From a bacterium Scap17 (GTDB lineage: Bacteria; Pseudomonadota; Gammaproteobacteria; Pseudomonadales; Halomonadaceae): DNA of 64,000 nt. Positions 1 to 11,434 of this stretch are shown here, one piece after another (within the stretch, counting starts at the first letter, position 1; each line of letters starts with the position of its first letter). The position numbers were made by a program, and so were the translations under genes. The stretch is from the NCBI GenBank assembly GCA_013376735.1, contig VINJ01000001.1, positions 3,906,001-3,970,000 on the forward strand. The letters run 5' to 3'. Below the pieces are notes generated by a model. That model saw only the letters and a program-made list of their open reading frames with translations. It ran no database searches and was not told where the DNA came from.

Positions 1-846
1 GCGATCGATCACGCCCTGCACCAGCACTTCGGGGGCGCTGGCCCCGGCGGTAATACCGATGCTGCCGATCCCCTCGAGCCAGCTGGCCTCGATCTGCTGC
101 GCATCGTCGATCAACCAGGCGGGGGTCTGCATGCGCTCGGCCAGTTCGCGCAGGCGATTGGAGTTGGAGCTGTTGGGGCTGCCGACCACCAGCACCACAT
201 CGCAGGCTTCTGCCAGCATGCGCACGGCATCCTGACGATTCTGGGTCGCGTAGCAGATGTCATCCTTGCGCGGACCCTGAATCGCCGGGAAGCGTTCGCG
301 CAGCGCATCGATCACGCGGGCCGTGTCATCCATGGACAATGTGGTCTGGGTGACGAAGGCCAGTTGCTCCGGGTCCTTGACCTCCAGACGCGCCACATCG
401 GACTCGTCTTCCACCAGGTGGATGGTGCCACCCTGGGAAGCGTCATAGCGGCCCATGGTGCCCTCGACTTCCGGGTGACCCTCATGGCCGATCAACACGC
501 AATCCTGGCCCTTGCGCGCATAGCGCAGGACTTCCATGTGCACCTTGGTGACCAGCGGACAGGTGGCATCGAAGACCTTGAGGTTGCGACGCTCGGCCTC
601 TTCCTGCACGGCACGCGAGACACCGTGTGCCGAGAAGATGACGATGACGTCATCCGGCACTTCGTGCAGTTCCTCGACGAAGATGGCGCCGCGCTCCTTG
701 AGGGAGTCGACCACGAAACGGTTGTGCACCACCTCATGACGCACATAGATCGGCGGCCCGAACACGTCGAGCGCTCCGTTGACGATATCGATGGCGCGAT
801 CCACTCCGGCGCAGAAACCGCGCGGGTTGGCCAACTTGATCTGCAT
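1..846 (-). CDS. ispH: 4-hydroxy-3-methylbut-2-enyl diphosphate reductase (partial, C-terminus outside window)
   Basis: IspH (LytB) is the last enzyme of the MEP isoprenoid pathway: it reduces HMBPP to IPP and DMAPP with a [4Fe-4S] cluster. The visible 282 residues begin [18 protein letters not shown], with cluster ligand Cys12. The second conserved Cys lies in [12 protein letters not shown] and the third in [11 protein letters not shown]. The family is about 310-320 residues, so roughly 30 C-terminal residues lie beyond the window edge. The ATG has a good ribosome-binding site (GGAG, 6 nt spacing). It is the last visible gene of the fkpB-lspA-ileS-ribF direction, an arrangement usual in gammaproteobacteria; the 60-nt gap to fkpB suggests cotranscription. 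Confidence 0.96.
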   Translation of the reverse strand, partial: MQIKLANPRGFCAGVDRAIDIVNGALDVFGPPIYVRHEVVHNRFVVDSLKERGAIFVEELHEVPDDVIVIFSAHGVSRAVQEEAERRNLKVFDATCPLVTKVHMEVLRYARKGQDCVLIGHEGHPEVEGTMGRYDASQGGTIHLVEDESDVARLEVKDPEQLAFVTQTTLSMDDTARVIDALRERFPAIQGPRKDDICYATQNRQDAVRMLAEACDVVLVVGSPNSSNSNRLRELAERMQTPAWLIDDAQQIEASWLEGIGSIGITAGASAPEVLVQGVIDR

Positions 847-906
847 GACAGGCTCCGCTTGATGGCGAGGTGCACTCACGGGGGAGCGCACCTCTGGAAA
901 GAAGAC

Positions 907-1350
907 TCAGTGCGTGGTCGCGGGGGCGACTGACAGCACCTCGACCTCGAAGGTCAGGGTACGCCCGGCCAGCGGGTGATTGAAGTCGACCTGGACGTCA
1001 CGCTCATCGATCTCGCGGATGATGCCCGGCAGCTCCGAGCCCGACGGCTCGGCGAAGGACATCACCATGCCGACCTCGATCTCTTCATCGAAGCTCTTTC
1101 GTGCCACGGTCTGGACGTTCTGCGGATTGTGCTGACCGAAGGCATGCTCCGGCGTGATCGTGAAGCTGCCGGTCTCGCCCGCCGCCATGCCCATGATCGA
1201 ACGCTCGAAGCCCGGCGGCAGATTGCCGTCACCCACCTGGAAGGTGGCCGGTGTCTTGTCGAAGGTGGAGTCCACCTCGGTGCCGTCTTCCAGACGCAGA
1301 CGGAAATGGAGGCTGACCTCCATGTTATCGGCGATACGATGCTCGCTCAT
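907..1350 (-). CDS. fkpB: FKBP-type peptidyl-prolyl cis-trans isomerase (FkpB/SlpA type)
   Basis: A 147-residue single FKBP domain of the short SlyD/FkpB class, which catalyses prolyl isomerisation. Visible family features are VSLHFRLRLEDGTEVDST near the N-terminus, PPGFERSIMGMAAGE, and the flap region with FTITPEHAFG. Two in-frame ATGs exist. The upstream one (position 1374) overlaps the lspA stop in an ATGA arrangement but has no Shine-Dalgarno sequence. The one chosen here is preceded by GCGAGGTCAGC (GAGG, 5 nt spacing) and gives MSEHRIADN, matching the E. coli FkpB start and length (149 aa). Gene order lspA-fkpB-ispH is the standard one. Confidence 0.93.
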   Translation of the reverse strand: MSEHRIADNMEVSLHFRLRLEDGTEVDSTFDKTPATFQVGDGNLPPGFERSIMGMAAGETGSFTITPEHAFGQHNPQNVQTVARKSFDEEIEVGMVMSFAEPSGSELPGIIREIDERDVQVDFNHPLAGRTLTFEVEVLSVAPATTH

Positions 1351-1370
1351 GCTGACCTCGCTTGTGGCGC

Positions 1371-1898
1371 TCATTCGGAGCGGCCACGGAAAGATTCAAG
1401 AATCAGTGCCACGGCTCCCAGGCTGATGGCGACGTCCGCCACGTTGAAGGCCGGGAAGAAGGCATTGCCCCAGTGGAAGGACAGGAAGTCCACCACGTAG
1501 CCATGCACGACACGATCATAGAGATTGCCAAGCGCGCCCCCCAGCACCAGCGCGATGCCCAGCGCGGTGAAGGTCTCGTGACGCTTGAGGCGCGCAAGCC
1601 AGATACTCAGGCCGATGGCTGCCACCACCGCAATACCCGCAAACAACCAGCGCTGCCAGCCATCATGGCCGGCCAGAAAACTGAACGCCGCGCCGGTGTT
1701 GTGGAGCAGCGTCAGATTGAAGATCGGCAGCACTTCGTTGGCCTGACCATAGACCAGCGAACTGCTGGCCAGCCACTTGGTGGCCAGGTCCAGCACCACG
1801 ATCACCAGCGACAGCCACAGCCAGCGCAGCGGCGAGCGCATCGGCTCACTGCCGGCCGAGGGGGTATCCGTCGCGGGGCCTTGTGAAGAAGACGTCAT
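1371..1898 (-). CDS. lspA: lipoprotein signal peptidase II
   Basis: LspA is the inner-membrane aspartyl peptidase that removes the signal peptide from diacylglyceryl-prolipoproteins. The 175-residue product has four hydrophobic segments. The conserved motifs NTGAAFSFLAGH, GGALGNLYDRVVHGYVVDF and the final hydrophobic segment are present; the two catalytic aspartates are in NLYDR and YVVDF. The first ~22 residues are hydrophilic Ser/Pro-rich, slightly longer than in E. coli (164 aa). It follows ileS after 118 nt and precedes fkpB, the usual ileS-lspA-fkpB-ispH string. Confidence 0.96.
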   Translation of the reverse strand: MTSSSQGPATDTPSAGSEPMRSPLRWLWLSLVIVVLDLATKWLASSSLVYGQANEVLPIFNLTLLHNTGAAFSFLAGHDGWQRWLFAGIAVVAAIGLSIWLARLKRHETFTALGIALVLGGALGNLYDRVVHGYVVDFLSFHWGNAFFPAFNVADVAISLGAVALILESFRGRSE

Positions 1899-1940
1899 GT
1901 TACCTTCCTGTCGTAAAATGAGTCTGCGACCGGCAAGACA

Positions 1941-1968
1941 CGAACGCCGGGCCAGAGCCCGGCGTTCG
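1941..1968 (-). promoter_or_regulatory. perfect 12-bp hairpin between ileS and lspA
   Basis: CGAACGCCGGGC, a 4-nt loop (CAGA), then the exact reverse complement, lying in the 118-nt gap between the ileS stop and the lspA start. No T-run follows on the minus strand, so it is not a classical intrinsic terminator. It could be a pause, attenuator or RNA-processing site that lowers lspA expression relative to ileS. The function is inference. Confidence 0.5.
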
Positions 1969-2016
1969 ATATCAGCGCTCAGCGGAGGCTGAACGATGCT
2001 GCGGTCGCATCAGCGA

Positions 2017-4848
2017 TCAAGCGAAGTGACGCGTCTCGCCTTCGCCATCCGGCAGGTTGGTCACGCAGCGGCTGCACAGTGTCGGATGTTCCGGCAGGGT
2101 GCCGACTTCCGGACGGTGGTGCCAGCAACGCTCGCACTTGGCATTCTCGCTGACCTTGACCGCCACCTTGAGGCCGGACACTTCGGTCTCTTCTGCCTCA
2201 CCGGCCGCCTCGAGAGGCGCCAGGGTCACGCCGCTGGTCAGCATCACGAAGCGCAGCTCGTCGCCGAGACTTGCCAGCAACGTATTGAGCTCGTCATTGA
2301 CATAGAGCGTGACTTCCGCCGCCAGGCCATTCTTGACCAGACCGGCGTTGCGCGCGCCTTCCAGCGTCTTGTTGACCGCCTGCTTGACGTGTAGCACCTG
2401 CTCCCAGAACTCACGCCCCATGGGGGCATCATCCGCCAGGGTGGTCAGGCCGGTGTAGGCCGTCTCGAGGAAGATGGTGTCCTTGCGCGGGCCCGGAATG
2501 TTGGCGTAGATCTCTTCACCGGTGAAGGAGAGGATCGGCGCAATCCAGCGTGCCAGCGCCTCGATCACGTGGTACAGCGCCGTCTGGCAGCTACGACGCG
2601 CCCGCGAGTTCGGCTGAGTGGTGTACTGGCGGTCCTTGATGACATCCAGATAGAAGCCGCCCAGCTCACGCGAGCAGAAGGTCAGCACCTGCTGATAGAT
2701 GTCGAGGAAGCGGTATTCCTCATAGGCCAGCTCGACACGCGCCTGCAGCTGGGCGGCGCGATCGACCACCCACTGGTCCAGCGCCAGCATGTCATCGAAG
2801 GCCAGTGCATCGCGTTCCGGCTCGAAACCGTTCAGGTTGGACAACAGGAAGCGCGAGGTGTTGCGGATACGACGATAGGCGTCGGCGGTCCGCTTGAGGA
2901 TCTCGTCCGAGACGGCCATCTCGCCGGAGTAGTCGTTGGAGGACACCCACAGACGCAGGATGTCGGCGCCCAGCTTGTCCATCACCTGCTGCGGCGCAAC
3001 CACATTGCCGACGGACTTGGACATCTTGCGACCCTGCGCATCCACGGTGAAACCGTGAGTCAGAAGCGCCTTGTAGGGCGCGTGGCCGTCGATGGCACAG
3101 CCGGTCAGCAGTGACGAGTGGAACCAGCCACGGTGCTGGTCGGAGCCTTCCAGGTACAGGTCGGCACGCGGGCCTTGCTCGTGACCATGCGGGTGCGAGC
3201 CACGCAGCACGTGCCAATGGGTCGTCCCGGAGTCGAACCACACGTCCAGCGTGTCGGTGACCTTCTCGTAGTTCTCTGCCTCATCGCCCAGCAGCTCCTG
3301 GCTGTCGAGTGACCACCAGGCATCGATGCCGTGCTCGGCAACGCGATCGGCGACCGCTTCCATCAGCGCCACGCTGTCGGGGTGCAGTTCCCCCGTCGCG
3401 CGATGCAGGAACAGCGGAATCGGCACGCCCCAGTTGCGCTGACGCGAGATGCACCAGTCCGGACGGTTGGCGATCATGCTCTTCAGACGCGCCTGACCCC
3501 AGGCCGGGATGAAGGCGGTGTCCTCGATGGCGGACAGCGCCTTGTCACGCAGGGTCACGCCATCGGTGCCGGGGAGGTCCATGCCGACGAACCACTGGGC
3601 CGTCGCACGATAGATGACCGGCGTCTTGTGGCGCCAGCAGTGCATGTAGCTGTGGGTGATCTTCTCGTGCGCCATCAGCGCGCCGAGCTCTTCCAGACGC
3701 GCGACGATGTTCGGGTTGGCCTTCCAGATGAACTGGCCACCGAATTCCGGCAGATCCGGCACGTACACGCCGTTGCCCTGCACCGGGCTTTCGATCTCGT
3801 CGAAGCTCATGCCGTAACGACGGCAGGTATGGAAGTCATCCTCGCCGTAGGCCGGGGCGGAGTGGACGATACCGGTACCGGCACCGGTCTCGACGTAGTC
3901 GGCCAGGTAGACCGGCGACAGACGCTCGTAGATCGGGTGACGGAAGTTGATCAGCTCCAGCGCCGCGCCGTTGACGGTCGCCAGCGTCTCACCGCTCAGA
4001 CCGAAGCGCGCGAGGCTGTCCTCGACCAGCTCCTCGGCAAGCACCAGCAGGCGCTCGCCGGTGTCGACCAGCGAGTAGACGAAGTCCGGGTGAACGTTGA
4101 GCGCCTGGTTGGCCGGGATGGTCCACGGGGTGGTGGTCCAGATCACGATCGCCGCCGGCTTGCTCAATGACTCGAGGCCGAAGGCCTTGGCCAGTGCCGC
4201 GCTGTCGTCTGCCGCGAAGGCGACGTCGATGGCATCAGAGGTCTTGTCGGCGTACTCGACTTCCGCTTCCGCCAGCGCAGAGCCGCAGTCGAAGCACCAG
4301 TTGACCGGCTTCAAACCCTTGAAGACATAACCGCCCTTGACCATCTCGGCCAGCGCACGGATCTCACCGGCTTCATTGGCAAAGTCCATGGAGCGATACG
4401 GGTTGCCCCAGTCACCGACGATGCCGAGACGGATGAACTCGTGTTTCTGACCTTCCACCTGCACGCCAGCGTATTCACGGCAGAGATGACGCGCCTTCTC
4501 GGACTCGAGGTGCTTGCCGTGGGTCGTCTCGACCTTGTGCTCGATGGGCAGACCATGACAGTCCCAACCCGGCACGTAAGGCGCGTCGAAGCCCGCCATC
4601 GTCTTGGACTTGACGATGATGTCCTTGAGAATCTTGTTGACGGCATGACCGATGTGAATATTGCCGTTGGCATAGGGAGGGCCGTCGTGGAGCACGAAGC
4701 TCGGACGGCCCTTGCCTGCTTCACGCAGACGCGCATAGAGGTCAATCTCGTTCCAGCGCGCCAGTTGCTCCGGCTCACGCTTGGGGAGATTGCCGCGCAT
4801 CGGGAAGTCGGTATCGGGCAGATTCAAAGTGTGCTTGTAGTCGCTCAT
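2017..4848 (-). CDS. ileS: isoleucyl-tRNA synthetase
   Basis: Class Ia aminoacyl-tRNA synthetase that charges tRNA-Ile and edits misactivated valine. The 943 residues match the bacterial family (E. coli 938). HIGH lies at about residues 65-68 within [15 protein letters not shown], the CP1 editing insert contains [12 protein letters not shown] and [16 protein letters not shown], and KMSKS is at about 608-612. The C-terminal zinc site has two Cys pairs (CERCWHH and CSRC). The ATG is 11 nt downstream of the ribF stop, so ribF-ileS are probably cotranscribed. Confidence 0.98.
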   Translation of the reverse strand: MSDYKHTLNLPDTDFPMRGNLPKREPEQLARWNEIDLYARLREAGKGRPSFVLHDGPPYANGNIHIGHAVNKILKDIIVKSKTMAGFDAPYVPGWDCHGLPIEHKVETTHGKHLESEKARHLCREYAGVQVEGQKHEFIRLGIVGDWGNPYRSMDFANEAGEIRALAEMVKGGYVFKGLKPVNWCFDCGSALAEAEVEYADKTSDAIDVAFAADDSAALAKAFGLESLSKPAAIVIWTTTPWTIPANQALNVHPDFVYSLVDTGERLLVLAEELVEDSLARFGLSGETLATVNGAALELINFRHPIYERLSPVYLADYVETGAGTGIVHSAPAYGEDDFHTCRRYGMSFDEIESPVQGNGVYVPDLPEFGGQFIWKANPNIVARLEELGALMAHEKITHSYMHCWRHKTPVIYRATAQWFVGMDLPGTDGVTLRDKALSAIEDTAFIPAWGQARLKSMIANRPDWCISRQRNWGVPIPLFLHRATGELHPDSVALMEAVADRVAEHGIDAWWSLDSQELLGDEAENYEKVTDTLDVWFDSGTTHWHVLRGSHPHGHEQGPRADLYLEGSDQHRGWFHSSLLTGCAIDGHAPYKALLTHGFTVDAQGRKMSKSVGNVVAPQQVMDKLGADILRLWVSSNDYSGEMAVSDEILKRTADAYRRIRNTSRFLLSNLNGFEPERDALAFDDMLALDQWVVDRAAQLQARVELAYEEYRFLDIYQQVLTFCSRELGGFYLDVIKDRQYTTQPNSRARRSCQTALYHVIEALARWIAPILSFTGEEIYANIPGPRKDTIFLETAYTGLTTLADDAPMGREFWEQVLHVKQAVNKTLEGARNAGLVKNGLAAEVTLYVNDELNTLLASLGDELRFVMLTSGVTLAPLEAAGEAEETEVSGLKVAVKVSENAKCERCWHHRPEVGTLPEHPTLCSRCVTNLPDGEGETRHFA

Positions 4849-4859
4849 AGCCTTTCGGG

Positions 4860-5993
4860 TCAGCCGTCGTGGGGGCGGGAAGCCTGAGCTTCCCGAGCTG
4901 TGGAATCAGACACCTCAGCAGTGCCGTGTAAGGGTGCCGTCGGCGCATCCGTCATCAGTGCGCTCAGCGGACGGCTGGCCAGCGGCAGGTCAGCCATCGA
5001 GGTCATGCAATCGAGCAACGCCTGCTCATCACCGGCAGGCGCCTCGCCCGCGGCCAGCGCGAAGAAGCGCTTCGCCAGGGCGATATCGGCGTAGATGGCG
5101 GCCTTGAGGGCTTCCAGGCCATCGAAGCGCTGTTCACCGCGCAGGAAGGCGCAGAAGCTGACGCGCATCGGCTGGCCATAGAGGTCTTCCGCGAAGTCCA
5201 GCAGATGGACCTCGAGCACCGGCCGCGGCGTGCCGACCGTCGGGCGCCAACCGATGTTGGCCACCGCCGGACAGTCGCGGCCGTCGGCAAGGTGCACCAT
5301 CACCGCGTAGACGCCGGAGACCGCCAGCGGCGCATTCGGCAGCGGCAGGTTGGCAGTCGGCACGCCCAGCGTGCGACCCAGCTGGCGGTCCGCGACCACG
5401 CGCCCCTGCCAGTGGTGAGCACGCCCAAGCAACCGGGCGGCCAGCGCCATGTCACCGGCGGCCAGTACCTCGCGTACGCGAGTGCTGGAAACCCGCTCGT
5501 CGGCGATCTCGAAGGTGCGGGTATGTTCCACCGCAAATCCCTCGGTGGCGCCGATGCGCTCCAGCAGCGCGAAGTCTCCGGCGCGATCACAACCGAAGCG
5601 GAAGTCGTCACCGACCACCAGATGACGCACGCCGAGCCCATCGATCAGCACCTGCTCGATGAACTCACGTGCCGACAGCGAACGCAGCGTCTCATTGAAA
5701 GGCAGACACAGTACGCGCTCGGCGCCATGGCTGCCCAGCAGACGCACCTTGTCCGCCAGACGCGTCAGCCGCGGCGGCGCCTTGTCACCCGCGAAGAACT
5801 CACGCGGCTGCGGCTCGAACACCACCACCGTGGCGGGCAGACCATAAGCCGCCGCGCGCTCGCGAAGTTGCTCCAGAATCGCCTGGTGGCCGAGATGCAC
5901 GCCATCGAAATTGCCGATGGTGGCCACACAGCCGCGACTGCCATCCTGCTTGCGCAGGCGGGCGAGATTGTGGAGTCCTCTGATCAAGTCCAT
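4860..5993 (-). CDS. ribF: bifunctional riboflavin kinase / FAD synthetase
   Basis: RibF converts riboflavin to FMN and FMN to FAD. The N-terminal nucleotidyltransferase domain shows [14 protein letters not shown] and [11 protein letters not shown]; the C-terminal riboflavin-kinase domain contains [14 protein letters not shown] and the [16 protein letters not shown] region. The start used here ([13 protein letters not shown]) fits the family; a second ATG lies five codons upstream. The protein is 377 residues against about 310 in relatives. After the usual end (LAKRFF) there is a ~66-residue Ala/Ser/Pro-rich tail with no recognisable domain. The tail codons include an 8-bp hairpin at 4876-4895 just before the stop. 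Confidence 0.95.
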   Translation of the reverse strand: MDLIRGLHNLARLRKQDGSRGCVATIGNFDGVHLGHQAILEQLRERAAAYGLPATVVVFEPQPREFFAGDKAPPRLTRLADKVRLLGSHGAERVLCLPFNETLRSLSAREFIEQVLIDGLGVRHLVVGDDFRFGCDRAGDFALLERIGATEGFAVEHTRTFEIADERVSSTRVREVLAAGDMALAARLLGRAHHWQGRVVADRQLGRTLGVPTANLPLPNAPLAVSGVYAVMVHLADGRDCPAVANIGWRPTVGTPRPVLEVHLLDFAEDLYGQPMRVSFCAFLRGEQRFDGLEALKAAIYADIALAKRFFALAAGEAPAGDEQALLDCMTSMADLPLASRPLSALMTDAPTAPLHGTAEVSDSTAREAQASRPHDG

Positions 5994-6127
5994 GCGTGCA
6001 TCACACAAGCCGCCGAAAGTGGTCGATTATAGCGAAGGGGCACGGCGCTGACAGCCACCGTTGCCCCACCAGGGAGAAAACAGCTGGAACCGGGGGCGCC
6101 AACCTGCGTGGCACCCGGGCAGCAGAC

Positions 6128-7798
6128 TCAGCTCTGCATGCGGAAATGGCGCGGGCGGACACCGCACAGCCCCAACCACACCGCATAGGCCAGCACACCA
6201 CCGACGACCAGCGCTCCCATCATCGCACAGCGCTCCCACAGCCCCCAACCAAGCCAGGTGGTCCAGTCCGGCGACAGCCACATCAAGCCGCCGCCCATCA
6301 GGGCGCAACCCCCGATCAGGGTCAGCGAATAGCGTCCCCAACCGGGCTGGAAGCGCAGCACGCCGTCACGATACAGGCCGCGTGCCAGCAGGCCCGCATT
6401 GAGGAAGGCCGACAGCGCCGTGGCCAGCGCGAGCCCGGCGTGCGCCAGCGGCACGATCAGCGCCAGGTTGAAGGCCATATTGGCGACCATCGCGATGATA
6501 CCGATCTTGACCGGCGTTTTCGTGTCCTGACGCGCATAGAAGCCCGGTGCCAGCACCTTGATCAACATGAAGGCCAGCAGACCGAAGCTGTAGGCACGTA
6601 GGCTCTGGGCCGACATCACCACATCGTTGTCGGTCATCGCGCCGTAGTGGAACAGCGTGATCAATAGGGGTTCGGCCAGCACGCCGAGCGCCAGCGCCGC
6701 CGGCACCCCGATCAACAGTACCGAGCGCAGCGCCCAGTCGAGCATCTTCTGGAAGTGCTCCAGCGATTGCTCGGCGTGGCGCTTGGAGAGCGCCGGTAGA
6801 ATCACCGTCCCGATGGCGATGCCGATGATGCCCAGCGGCAGCTCGACCAGACGGTCGGAGTAATAGAGCCACGACACGCTGCCGGTGACCAGAAACGAGG
6901 CCAGCACGGTATCCAGCAGCAGATTGATCTGCGACACCGAGACACCGAACAACGCCGGGGTCATCAACTTGAGAATGCGGCGCACGCCCTCATGGGCGAA
7001 ATTCGGCCATGGCTTGGGCATCAGGCCAAGCCGCAGCAGGAACGGCACCTGGAACAGCAGCTGCACGCCACCGGCGATCAACACGCCCCAAGCCAGCGCC
7101 ATGGCGGGTGTCTCGAAGCGAGGGGCCAGCAACAGCGCCGCGCCGATCAGGCTCAGATTGAGCAGCACCGGCGTGATGGCCGGCACCGCAAAGCGATTCC
7201 AGGTATTGAGCACGCTACCCGCAAAAGCGGTCAGCGAGATCAGCAGCAGATACGGGAAGGTCAGGCGCAGCATGTCACCGGTCAACGCCAGCTTGCCGGC
7301 ATCGTCACCGAACCCGGGCGCGAAGACCCACACCAGCCAGGGCGCGCACAGCATCGCGACCGCGGTGATCAACGCAAGTACGATGCCAAGACTGCCGCTG
7401 ACGGCATCCAGCAACTCACGGACCTCCTCCCGCGTCCGGCGAGTCGCATACTCCGACAGCACCGGGATGAAGGCCTGGTTGAAGGCACCCTCGGCAAACA
7501 GGCGGCGCATGAAGTTGGGGATCTTGAAGGCAACGAAGAAGGCATCCGCTCCGCTGCCGGCGCCCAGCAGTGATGCGATGGTCACATCGCGCGCCAGCCC
7601 AAGCACGCGCGACAGCATCGTCATCACGCTGACGATCAACCCCGAGCGCAACAGACCACCCCGCACCGGCAGACTGTCGCCCGAGCGGGTCTCGCCCTGG
7701 GCACTTGCTTGTGAAGCGGACTGCGCGGCGGCCTCGGCCCTGCCATCTTCTCCTCTGACTTCCTGCTCGCCTGTGGGCGACTCATCCTGCGGCTTGCT
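6128..7798 (-). CDS. murJ: lipid II flippase MurJ (MviN)
   Basis: MOP-superfamily inner-membrane flippase that moves lipid II to the periplasmic side for peptidoglycan synthesis. The core, from GGLLRSGLIVSVMTMLSRVLGLARDV to the end, contains about 14 hydrophobic segments and the motif FFVAFKIPNFMRRLFAEGAFNQAF. A hydrophilic Ser/Gln/Glu-rich leader of ~45 residues precedes the core. Start choice: a GTG (MSKPQDESP) with AGGGG 7 nt upstream. An ATG at 7843 and a TTG at 7864 are also in frame, but the TTG lies inside the rpsT terminator, which makes it unlikely. Order murJ-ribF-ileS is conserved; the gap to ribF is 134 nt. Confidence 0.94.
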   Translation of the reverse strand, partial: SKPQDESPTGEQEVRGEDGRAEAAAQSASQASAQGETRSGDSLPVRGGLLRSGLIVSVMTMLSRVLGLARDVTIASLLGAGSGADAFFVAFKIPNFMRRLFAEGAFNQAFIPVLSEYATRRTREEVRELLDAVSGSLGIVLALITAVAMLCAPWLVWVFAPGFGDDAGKLALTGDMLRLTFPYLLLISLTAFAGSVLNTWNRFAVPAITPVLLNLSLIGAALLLAPRFETPAMALAWGVLIAGGVQLLFQVPFLLRLGLMPKPWPNFAHEGVRRILKLMTPALFGVSVSQINLLLDTVLASFLVTGSVSWLYYSDRLVELPLGIIGIAIGTVILPALSKRHAEQSLEHFQKMLDWALRSVLLIGVPAALALGVLAEPLLITLFHYGAMTDNDVVMSAQSLRAYSFGLLAFMLIKVLAPGFYARQDTKTPVKIGIIAMVANMAFNLALIVPLAHAGLALATALSAFLNAGLLARGLYRDGVLRFQPGWGRYSLTLIGGCALMGGGLMWLSPDWTTWLGWGLWERCAMMGALVVGGVLAYAVWLGLCGVRPRHFRMQS

Positions 7799-7862
7799 CA
7801 CCCTGACACCCCTCTCGCTTCCCTGACCTGACACCGATGTCATCCACTCGACAGACAGACAC

Positions 7863-7889
7863 AAAAAAACCGGCCGAAGCCGGTTTTTT
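7863..7889 (-). terminator. intrinsic terminator of rpsT
   Basis: A-run, CCGGC, UUCG-type tetraloop on the minus strand, GCCGG, then seven T on the minus strand. The A-run on the other side makes it symmetrical, but only rpsT reads into it. It isolates rpsT from murJ and argues against the most upstream murJ start. Confidence 0.9.
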
Positions 7890-7903
7890 CACACACATGC
7901 GTC

Positions 7904-8170
7904 TTAGACAGCCAGTGCCTTGACGCGTGCGTTCAGACGGCTCTTGACGCGAGCAGCCTTCTTCTTGGACAGGATGTCCTTGTCGGCGTAACGGTCGAGG
8001 ACCTTCTGCGCGACATTGAAAGCGGCCATGGACGCAGCGTGGTCGCCAGTCTTGACGGCCTTCAGCACGTTCTTGACGCTGGTGCGCACGGCGGAACGCT
8101 GTGCGGAGTTGTGCTGACGACGGACTTCAGCCTGACGAGCGCGCTTGCGAGCTTGCTTGGAGTTTGCCAC
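7904..8170 (-). CDS. rpsT: 30S ribosomal protein S20
   Basis: S20 binds 16S rRNA early in 30S assembly. The product is 88 residues (MANSKQARKRARQAEVRR...), Ala/Lys/Arg-rich and helical, the normal family length (87 in E. coli). The start codon is GTG with a strong AAGGAG 7 nt upstream. E. coli rpsT also uses a non-ATG start (UUG), which is linked to its autoregulation, so the rare start may be functional here. It is monocistronic, with its own terminator just downstream and murJ beyond. Confidence 0.97.
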   Translation of the reverse strand: MANSKQARKRARQAEVRRQHNSAQRSAVRTSVKNVLKAVKTGDHAASMAAFNVAQKVLDRYADKDILSKKKAARVKSRLNARVKALAV

Positions 8171-8437
8171 TTTGATGCTCCTTATGAGTCCACCCGTAGG
8201 CGCGTACTCATGAACTGGAATTTGGAAGACATTGTCGCTAGGCGACAGCGGGTCCCGTCATTTCTCGTGCTCGATACTTGACGCATGGAACCTCGAGAAA
8301 TCAGCGACTTGGCGTGGAAGCCCCGCCAAACCTTCGCCATCGGAGCGGACCAGCATCCGACAGGACGGCAGAGTCTAGCACGACCCGCCCACATATCACC
8401 AGTCCGACACCTGCCCCGAAGGCAGCCCTCATGCGCC

Positions 8438-9619
8438 TTACAGCACGATGAGGTTATCGCGGTGGATCAGTTCCGGCGCCTCTATATAGCCCAGCGTCGC
8501 CTCGATCTGATGACTGGGCAGGCCGAGAATCCGTCCGGCATCTTCGGCGCTGTAATTCACCAGGCCCTTGGCGATGCGCTGGCCGGATTCATCGACACAC
8601 TGCACCAGATCACCGCGCTTGAAGGCGCCATCGATCTTCCTGACGCCCACCGGCAACAGGCTGGAGCCACGCGTGGTCAACACATTGACGGCGCCGGCAT
8701 CCAGCGTCAGGGTGCCGCGCACCTGCAACTGCCCCGCGATCCAGCGCTTGCGCGCCGCGATCGGCGCATGCTCCGGCAAGAGGAGCGTGCCGAAGCGCTC
8801 ACCGGAAGCCAGCCGGGTGATGACCTCGGGCTGACGGCCAGAAGCGATCACGGTCAATGCGCCACTGCGCGCCGCGAGACGCGCCGCGCGCACCTTGGTC
8901 GCCATGCCGCCACGCCCGAGCAAACCGCCGCCGCCGGCCACCTTGACCAGTATCGGGTCATCGGCCTGGGCTTCCTCGATCAGGCTGGCCGCCGGGTCAT
9001 GACGCGGATCGGCATCATAGAGGCCTTCCTGATCGGTGAGCAGCAACAGCGCATCGGCCTCGAGCAGGTTGGCGACCAGCGCGCCGAGGGTGTCGTTGTC
9101 GCCGAAGCGGATCTCATCAGTGACCACGGTGTCGTTCTCGTTGATCACCGGCACCACCCGCAGGTCGACCAGGGTGCGCAGCGCCGAACGTGCATTCAGG
9201 TAGCGCTTGCGGTTGGAGAGGTCGTCGTGGGTCAGCAGAATCTGCGCCGTGGTGAGGCCATGACGATGGAAATGCTCTTCATAACACTGGGTCAGGCCGT
9301 TCTGACCGACCGCCGCTGCCGCCTGCAGCTCATGCACGCCGCTGGGGCGAGCTGACCAGCCCAGCCGCGACATGCCGACGGCGATCGCCCCGGAGGACAC
9401 CACGATCACCTCGACACCCCGCGCGTGCAGCGCCGCGATCTGATCGACCCAACGACCGATGCCGGCATCATCCAGCCCGCGGCCGTCGTCGGTCAGCAGC
9501 GCACTGCCGATCTTGACCACCACGCGTCGTGCACTGGCCAAGGCCTCGCGCCCCGTCTGACTGCCCAGCTCCGCCACTTCCGCCACCTTCTGCTCCGACA
9601 CCGCGCTCTCTCCTGTCAT
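8438..9619 (-). CDS. proB: glutamate 5-kinase
   Basis: ProB phosphorylates glutamate as the first step of proline synthesis, which also matters for osmoprotection. The amino-acid-kinase domain starts at [10 protein letters not shown], with [31 protein letters not shown] and [17 protein letters not shown]-terminal PUA domain follows ([16 protein letters not shown]). The length of 393 residues exceeds the usual ~370 because of ~27 extra N-terminal residues. The ATG has GAGGG 5-6 nt upstream, which supports the long form. It lies downstream of cgtA, but a terminator-like hairpin intervenes. The 267 nt between proB and rpsT show no gene. Confidence 0.96.
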   Translation of the reverse strand: MTGESAVSEQKVAEVAELGSQTGREALASARRVVVKIGSALLTDDGRGLDDAGIGRWVDQIAALHARGVEVIVVSSGAIAVGMSRLGWSARPSGVHELQAAAAVGQNGLTQCYEEHFHRHGLTTAQILLTHDDLSNRKRYLNARSALRTLVDLRVVPVINENDTVVTDEIRFGDNDTLGALVANLLEADALLLLTDQEGLYDADPRHDPAASLIEEAQADDPILVKVAGGGGLLGRGGMATKVRAARLAARSGALTVIASGRQPEVITRLASGERFGTLLLPEHAPIAARKRWIAGQLQVRGTLTLDAGAVNVLTTRGSSLLPVGVRKIDGAFKRGDLVQCVDESGQRIAKGLVNYSAEDAGRILGLPSHQIEATLGYIEAPELIHRDNLIVL

Positions 9620-9710
9620 GTCATCCCTCGCCGGCAGGCCCTGCCTCTCTGCTTGCCATTGTCTGCTCCCGCCAGCCCGCTGTCATCACTCCTCGCCGGC
9701 CCCGACAACG

Positions 9711-9753
9711 AAAACGCCCCGCCGCGAGACCATGAGGTTCGGGGCGGGGCGTG
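9711..9753 (-). terminator. intrinsic terminator/attenuator between cgtA and proB
   Basis: ACGCCCCGCC pairs exactly with GGCGGGGCGT across a 19-nt loop; on the minus strand the stem is followed by TTTTCG. It lies 68 nt after the cgtA stop and 92 nt before the proB start, so it probably ends the rplU-rpmA-cgtA transcripts or partly attenuates proB. Confidence 0.7.
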
Positions 9754-9821
9754 AATCGCGAAGCGGGTCGCTCGTCACTCGGTGGCTGCCGCTCAGGACA
9801 GCCACCGGACGAACTGAGACC

Positions 9822-11048
<1,227 letters not shown>

Positions 11049-11054
11049 TCATGC

Positions 11055-11083
11055 GACAAAAAAGCCCCGCCTGAGCGGGGCTT
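11055..11083 (-). terminator. intrinsic terminator after rpmA
   Basis: AAGCCCCGC, loop, GCGGGGCTT, then T6 on the minus strand. It lies between rpmA and cgtA and separates the ribosomal protein pair from the GTPase gene, or allows partial read-through. Confidence 0.88.
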
Positions 11084-11143
11084 CCTTGCAGACCGTCCCA
11101 CGATACCGGGGCATCGTCCAGTCTGCGTAAGCTGTCAGACGTT

Positions 11144-11401
11144 TCAGGCAGAAACGATGCTGACGAACTTGCGGTTCTTCGGACCCTTGGTCTCGAACTT
11201 CACGTGGCCGTCGGCCAGAGCGAAGAGAGTGTGGTCCTTGCCGATGCCGACGCCAGTACCAGCGTGGAAACGGGTGCCGCGCTGACGCACGATGATGTTG
11301 CCGGCGATAGCCGCTTGGCCACCGAACAGCTTCACACCAAGGCGCTTGGATTCAGAATCGCGACCGTTGCGGGTAGAGCCCGCCGCCTTCTTATGTGCCA
11401 T
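11144..11401 (-). CDS. rpmA: 50S ribosomal protein L27
   Basis: L27 reaches toward the peptidyl-transferase centre with its N-terminus. The product is 85 residues, beginning [19 protein letters not shown], with the diagnostic [17 protein letters not shown] and the C-terminal [16 protein letters not shown]. It starts directly at MAHKK, so there is no cleavable N-terminal extension of the Firmicutes type. It lies 33 nt downstream of rplU in the same transcript. Confidence 0.98.
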   Translation of the reverse strand: MAHKKAAGSTRNGRDSESKRLGVKLFGGQAAIAGNIIVRQRGTRFHAGTGVGIGKDHTLFALADGHVKFETKGPKNRKFVSIVSA

Positions 11402-11434
11402 TGGATAATTCTCCTATGGTGGGTAGCGCTGCAA

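Noticed and set aside
8171-8437. Search for a gene or clear rpsT promoter in the 267-nt rpsT-proB gap
   Set aside because: No credible ORF and no -35/-10 pair above background; the region is left unannotated.
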